This document shows positions 57,927 through 64,000 of a stretch of 64,000 nt of DNA, one piece after another (position 1 is the stretch's first letter; each line of letters begins with the position of its first letter). The DNA comes from Allodiplogaster sudhausi. Taxonomy: Eukaryota; Nematoda; Chromadorea; Rhabditida; Diplogasteridae. The position numbers were made by a program, and so were the translations under genes. The notes under the pieces were generated by a model that had not been told where the DNA came from, did not search any database, and saw only the letters and a list, made by a program, of their open reading frames with translations. The stretch covers positions 62,001 to 126,000 of the forward strand of contig CALZFC010000257.1 of the NCBI GenBank assembly GCA_945643635.1, given 5' to 3'.

Positions 57927-59206
57927 CGTCGTCGATTTATCAACAACAAGAATAAGAAAAAAAACGAAATATATCTGCAAGAAAAACAATTTGCTCTACC
58001 CACATATACAGTGCCCTAAAATTCAAATTCCGCACAAGATAATGGATGAGTAAGAGAAAATAAGACGCCACACAAAAGGAAACCGGCCTCTCTTCGAACA
58101 GCGCACTCCATTCGCTCTTCGTAAATGGATATTTTCTTTCTCGCTTTTTACCAATGGCGAACCAGTGCGCGCTTTCGCCGTCTCGCAAAAATGGCTGATA
58201 AATGGCTATAGAGCCGAGAGTGAAAGGCATAGAAAATTCATTTATTTATGTATATATATACATACATAGTAAATGACTGAATAGAAAGAGTATACATACA
58301 TACCTAATCCTCTTTACCAAAAGCGGAGGCGCTCTGACAAATCTCTTTGGAGCAGACCTATACAGGTTTTTTAAGAATTAGATGCAGATTTTTGCATTTC
58401 TAAAGAATATCTCTATGTGGTCATCTTTGCAAAAATAGACATTTGAGCAAAGCGTAAACAGATGTGCATCAAAATCTTTGCGGATTAACGCTGATCTTCC
58501 TGAGAGCATACAAAATGACTTGCTAATCTCTCTTCATGAATAGACAGATTAAGCGCTATCTGTATTGAGAAGACACCAAACGGTAAAGAATAACTGTCGT
58601 CAACTCTCGATATGTAGAAGACGAGGGAAGGGGTACGCTGGAAAGGGATTCATCACCCGGGGAACCGTTGCAACTCTCGCCAACATCCTAAACGAATTAC
58701 TAGTTTTAATGCAAATTATACAAGAAATTGTTCTGTCTTTTAAGAAATCAATTTTTAATATATGCATTTTCATTTCTTCAATAAGAGAAATATGGATGGG
58801 AGAGCAGCCGCTTTTCTTATACAATTTCATCTATTTACATACAAACACAGCAAGAAGAGATTGTTCTCGTAGTAGTAACAATTCAGATCAATATCAGAAC
58901 TCTTTTGGGATCGAACTTTCAAAATGTTCGAACTATGTATTTATCGGAGCAATAAAAACAAGAAATATAACATAATACTTATTAGTATCATGGATGCTAT
59001 TTGTTTTTTTGTATTTGTATTTATAAGTATGTACTACACTTGCCGGAATCGTCGTCTGGTCATGACTGCATCCTGAAGGAAGTCACGAGCAGACGCATTG
59101 CACGACTCTCGAATGACTGTCTTTATCCCCACATCTGAACATGCTCATACACACAGCTGTGTGCACTTCGCGAGTCATTCACGAAAAATAACGGGATATG
59201 TGATGC

Positions 59207-59430
59207 TTCTCTCTCTCTCTCACTCTCTTTCTCTCTCCCCTCTCTCTCTATGTCTTTCCCTCTCTCAGTTTCTCGCGCTCTCTCTCTATCCCTCTTGCTC
59301 TCTTTCTCTCTCTGTTTTGCTCTCTTTTCTCTCACTCACTCTCTTTCCCTCCCTCCATCTCTCTCGTTATCTCTCTCTCTCCCTCTCTCTCGCTGTCTAT
59401 CTCTCTCTCGCTCTCTCTCTCGTGCCCCTT
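59207..59430 (+). repeat. CT microsatellite
   Basis: CT-rich tract of about 220 bp with CCCT, GCT and CACT interruptions. Confidence 0.8.
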
Positions 59431-60664
59431 TGTTTCCCCTTCACCAGCGCTTGTTAATATGTGCGGTTGCTTAATATCCATCGAGCAGCTTCGCTTATGC
59501 TGAAGGAGAAGACGAGAAGAAACAACAGCAGCAAGGCTTGCAAAAAGCGCTAACAATAAGAGCGTGTGCCTTTGCCCTTTCTTTTCTCTCTTTCTTTATC
59601 ACTCTCTTCTCTCTCTAAGTCTTTATCTTATTCTTCTCTTCTCTCTCTAAGTCTCTATCTTATTCTATCTTTCTCTGTCTCTCTCATTTTCTCTCTCTCT
59701 GTATCCCTATCTCTTTCCGCTCTCACCGTCTCTTTCTCTTCGTCTCTTTCTTTCGTTGTATCTTTCTGGCTACCTAGAACCCTGGTACATACATATTTCA
59801 TTTATCTCTTTCCTCACTATTCTTAATCTTCATCTCACTCATCTTCCCTTCACATAATGTATTTCCCTGCATTCTTTTGTAAATGTTTCTCTAATTCTCT
59901 CTCGCCCTTTCTTTCGCTCTTTCTCTTCATTTCTCTCTCTCTCTCACTTTCTCTCACTCTCCCTGTCTCTCTCTCACTTTCTCTCTCTCTATTTTTCTCT
60001 CTCTCTATTTCTCTCCCTTTCCATAGTTTTCTCGTATCTCTTCCTGTTGCATTCTTCCTCCATCCAAAGCACAAAAAGCCAGCCAGCACCTGTTCCGCAG
60101 GCACAAGAATAAAAGAGAACTTTCATTTTTTTTAGTTGACATCACAATCTTTTGAGTGCGAAAAAATGAAGAAAACAAAATTTCTTAAGAGAGAAATAGA
60201 GAAACAGAAAGTAATGAGAAGAGAAAATGAAATTAGGTGGTTTCCTGCCTGGTATGCACAGTTAAAGTATGAAATACTATTATCACTCGATTTTTGCAAG
60301 ACTAAACGTTTTTGTTTCGCAATTTGAACTGTCTCATTTGTATAGGGCGCTCGCTCTCACTTATTGTCAGTCTTTATCTCTCTTTTTCTCTCTCCCTCTC
60401 TCTCAAACTTTGCTCATTGTCATCTTTTAATCATTATTTCAAAATCAATTTTCCCTTCTTCATCATAAGTAATTTATTCCCATATTTTGTGCTGTCATTT
60501 CGAAGTATTAATTTCGTGTACGATAGTGAAATAAATGAGATGGCCTCCGTATTCTTTTTTTTTTAATTTTCTGCTTCGTCTTCAACAGCCTCAGAAACAG
60601 CCGGCATTCTGCTGTCTTCTGCTGACGTATGCATGGAAAGATGGATGGGAGAGATGAATGAATG

Positions 60665-60895
<231 letters not shown>

Positions 60896-61359
60896 AGAGA
60901 TAAACAAAGTTACGATTGAGAGAGAACGAGAAAGCATAAGATGTCGCATAGTCGGTGTTTCATCCATTACATCTCCGCAACAACTTCCGGGATCGTAAAA
61001 CCGTAGAGAAAAAAATTTTGCACTTCTGGAATTCTTTTATCCGAAGCGTCATTCTAACGGAGACGGAAAAATACTGTTCTATCTTATGTTAGAAAGCCGT
61101 CGAATTTCGGTTACATAATATCTAAGAGTTTAAATGTTTTGTTAAATAAAAGCCCTCAACACAGCTCGGTTTCTACGGCAAAAAGTGGGCTTCCGTAATC
61201 CTGAACGTTATTGAAAACGTCGACTTATAAAAAAAGCCAGACAAAAAATGAGCGGATATTTCATAACAAAGTAATCGTTGTTACTCCTCAAAGCACATCT
61301 TTGGCAGAAGATTACAAACAGGCGTAGCTGTCTGGAACAAAAAGGCTTCAGTCTTCCAG

Positions 61360-61427
61360 ACTTTTCTCTCTTTCTCCCTCTTTCTCACATTCTTTCTTTC
61401 ATGATCTCTGTCTCGATCTTTCCCTCT

Positions 61428-61472
<45 letters not shown>

Positions 61473-61550
61473 TTCGCTCCCTCTCTCCGTTGCTTCCTCT
61501 GCGCCTCTCTCTCTCACGTCTCTCTCTCTCATTCTCTGATCGCTATCTAA
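61360..61550 (+). repeat. CT microsatellite
   Basis: CT-rich with a nearly pure (CT)n core at about 61430-61465. Confidence 0.8.
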
Positions 61551-61619
61551 TATACTCTTTCTTGCACTTACTCCACTACACGTCACACATACACGCTCAT
61601 TCATTATCCGCCCTCAATA

Positions 61620-61905
61620 GCCCCCCCCCCCGGTTAACCAATCACGCCCCCGCAACCGGCTATCACAAACCCTGCTCTCTACTCCTCTCAACTCCTACCC
61701 CCTATCTGAGACCCCCTCTTTCTCACTCAACAATCCCCTTTTCTGAGACCACCCTCCCCTTACTCTCTCCCCCCCCCCTATCTGAGACCCATCTCCCTTT
61801 TACTCACTCAACTCCCCCCCCCCCCCTATCCCTATCCCCCCTATGCCTATCCCCCCTACCGACCACTACATGACTTGCTGCCCACTGCCCCCCCCCCCCC
61901 CGTTG
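61620..61905 (+). repeat. C-rich tract with poly-C runs
   Basis: Pyrimidine-rich DNA with repeated CTATCTGAGACCC-like units (about 61700, 61740 and 61778) and several runs of 10-14 C. The complementary strand has G-quadruplex potential. Confidence 0.65.
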
Positions 61906-63001
61906 AGAGAGTCATCCACCCGCCCACCAATCATCACCTCTTTTTCTTCATGTGCTTCCGTCTTCCTCCCACTCGCTTGCTCTCTCTCTCTCTCTCTCTC
62001 CCTCTCTTCCTTATCCACCACCCCCTCTCTCACTCTCTTCCTACTTCTCTTTCTCTCATGCTTTCTCACTATTTCTCTCGCACCTTCACTTCTCTCCCTC
62101 TATGAGATAAAGAAAAAGAGAGAGAGAGAGAGAGCGCGAGTCAAGATCAGTTGAAGCACACACACACAGACTTCTTTTGCTTCTTTTGCCAGAGGGCGCA
62201 CTCCTCCTCCGTGCTCTTTGTTATTTCTCTCATTTCCTACAGGCGTGGCCAGCCGCTGGCAACTGCACATTCCTCTCGTCCGGTGATTTCTCTTCCTAGG
62301 TATTCTCTCTATTGATCTCGTGCTAAGCCGGATCAGAAAACGGAGACAGAAGAGAATGGGCTATCGACTCGCGTGGCGTGATGATGGTCCAAGGTTTTTT
62401 AATTTACTTTCTTTATTTTCTTTTTTTTCTTTTAAATGGTTTTTTTTTTTCATAAATTATATATTTTTTTAAAGATATTGATGGAAACTAAGAAATTAAG
62501 ATCTATGTTACAAAAATTATATGTATATAATTTAAGTAACATAATTTAGTGATTTTATATACACTATTTTACTACACCCACGAATGTAGGATACGATCAG
62601 AAATAGGCAGAGCGATTGTGCAAATAGTGTACATGGCAAGATGAAAACCACATAAGATAGCTTCAAAATAATTGTCTGGTGTAAAAACGATTTAATTCTT
62701 TCCGATTGACAAAGAGGATTAGTAGCAAGTAACTTTTTTATGGGTAGCTCTATAGTAAATGGATTAATCATTTCATTATAGACGTTGCCCCAAATTTTTT
62801 TTTCAATTTCCCTTCAGGCCCAAAATCTCCGCCCGGAACGACCTGCAGTTTTTGGGATCTTAAATTTTGGTAGCGACCCGCCCCCCGGGCCTCTTGTAAC
62901 TTATGTTAGAAGAGTATTCAGAGACATCAAAGAACTGCTTATCGGGCTAGACCTAATTATGGTGGTACAGTAATTCGAGAGACGTAATTATAGTGTTACA
63001 G

Positions 63002-64000
63002 TAATCAACTCGAGTGGGCGCCGCCGCTTCGTGTCATCGCCGTTGTGACGCTCTTTGCGTGCACGCTCGACCTCATGGCCGACTTCCTGCTATGCAGCAG
63101 GCGAGTTGTGACAATACCCATTCAAATTTAGCGCCAAAATATGGGGAAGAAAAGAGAGAGAGCGAGAGAGAGATTTCGAGAAAAAAAGGACGATTTCTTC
63201 CCGCTAGTCATAATTTGTTGTAAGCATTCATCTTAATCCGCTTTCTTTGAGTAAAATGAAGCAATATTTTAGACTGTTTACAATGATAATAACGATCTTT
63301 TTTGCGCTATTTACTCTATGTTTGAATATTAATTATTACTAATATGAGTCCATATAAAGAAAAATGTGCGTGTTGTAGGATCGCCGAATTTCTCGGCAAC
63401 TTCCAGAGTCAGATCGCAATTTATGCCGCTTACGGCTACTTCTTCTTCACTGGCGTCTCCGTGTTTGTGTGAGTAAACGATTTGTAACTATTGATTTTAG
63501 GAAATATACGTTTATCGATTTATGTTCATGTCGATCTATCTTTGCTGATATTGATGTGATCATTTAAAATGCTTATGTTTCACAGAGTCACGTCATTGGT
63601 TTCTAATTGAAAAAAAAAGAAGAAAATATCGCAATATAATTAGCGAAAAGACGTCAAGCTTCATGTTGATGGAAAAAAAGACAAATTTTACTCCTAATTC
63701 TTTCTTTTCGTTGCTCCATAAACCAATCGCAATGGCGTAATTCAAAAGACGCTCATGGCGAATAACATCGATTAAAAATATATAAAGCACGTGATTGATA
63801 CTAGAGATATATTTTCAAGACTATGTACATAATTAACGAAAATAATTAAGAAATACGGTAGTTAAAATAGGGAATAATTAAAAAGACGAAATGTTTTTTT
63901 TCAGCTACGTCTTCGAAATGGTCGACGTCTGCTTGACGCTCAAGTACGAAGTTGAACGTGTCTTTTGGGCCCGTCTTGCCAAGTCGCTGGTTCTCTCGTG
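63002..64000 (+). CDS. Multi-pass membrane protein, partial, family not recognised
   Basis: Three exons join in phase: 63002-63100 (or from 63015), 63379-63468 and 63905 to the window end. The first encodes a hydrophobic helix (PLRVIAVVTLFACTLDLMAD) followed by FLLCSR. The second has IAEFLGNFQSQIAIYAAYGY, then FFFTGVSVFV. The third continues YVFEMVDVCLTLKYEVERVF and goes on. At least two, probably three, membrane helices are visible. The first intron uses a GC donor (CAG|GCGAGT); phases agree only with that site. The 5' exon(s) were not identified and the 3' end lies outside the window. The function is unknown. Confidence 0.6.

Noticed and set aside
62785..62973. Exon upstream of the last membrane-protein gene
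   Set aside because: The frame is open and starts after a possible acceptor, but the sequence is Pro/Gly-rich without membrane or family features and does not join in phase convincingly.

Overview
This is a eukaryotic, almost certainly nematode, genomic window. The evidence is small exons (58-250 nt) with T-rich tttcag-like acceptors, short introns, and a minus-strand chemoreceptor of the nematode Str/Srh 7TM superfamily. The species cannot be named from the sequence. Large parts are (CT)n/(GA)n microsatellite, which produces many long but meaningless Ser/Leu-rich or Arg/Glu-rich open frames.

Layout. (1) 0-2 kb: CT/GA-rich DNA with one doubtful terminal exon. (2) 2-8 kb, plus strand: alpha-carbonic anhydrase gene A (8 exons, 323 aa if the proposed basic first exon is right). 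(3) 8-13.5 kb: spacer with microsatellites and a small TTAA-flanked transposon. (4) 13.5-18 kb, plus strand: alpha-carbonic anhydrase gene B (8 exons, 421 aa). It is a tandem paralogue of A with matching internal exon lengths (100, 93, 121 and 107 nt), a 191-codon disordered first exon, and Gly at the usual proton-shuttle His position. (5) About 18-52 kb: no intact gene. It is a graveyard of decayed copies of gene B pieces (exons 1-5 and introns) in both orientations, mixed with a GA-microsatellite-bearing repeat block. Inserted mobile elements include two long-armed TTAA foldback elements, a TIR MITE, a GC-rich element and a solo-LTR-like element. A nearly perfect palindrome with arms of about 2 kb is centred near 32.45 kb. 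(6) 53-58 kb, minus strand: a Str-type chemoreceptor gene of about nine exons with two apparent frame breaks. A GC-rich 2.3-kb island lies in one intron, and the reading frame ends inside a tRNA-like sequence. (7) 58-62.9 kb: CT/GA- and C-rich spacer. (8) 63-64 kb, plus strand: the start of a multi-pass membrane protein gene that runs off the window.

The two carbonic anhydrases keep the zinc ligands and the Thr-Thr-Pro-Pro active-site loop and should be able to hydrate CO2. Neither shows a signal peptide, so both are probably intracellular. The most unusual structure is the gene-B-derived inverted-repeat array. If transcribed, it could form long double-stranded RNA matching gene B exons; that is inference and can be tested with small-RNA data.
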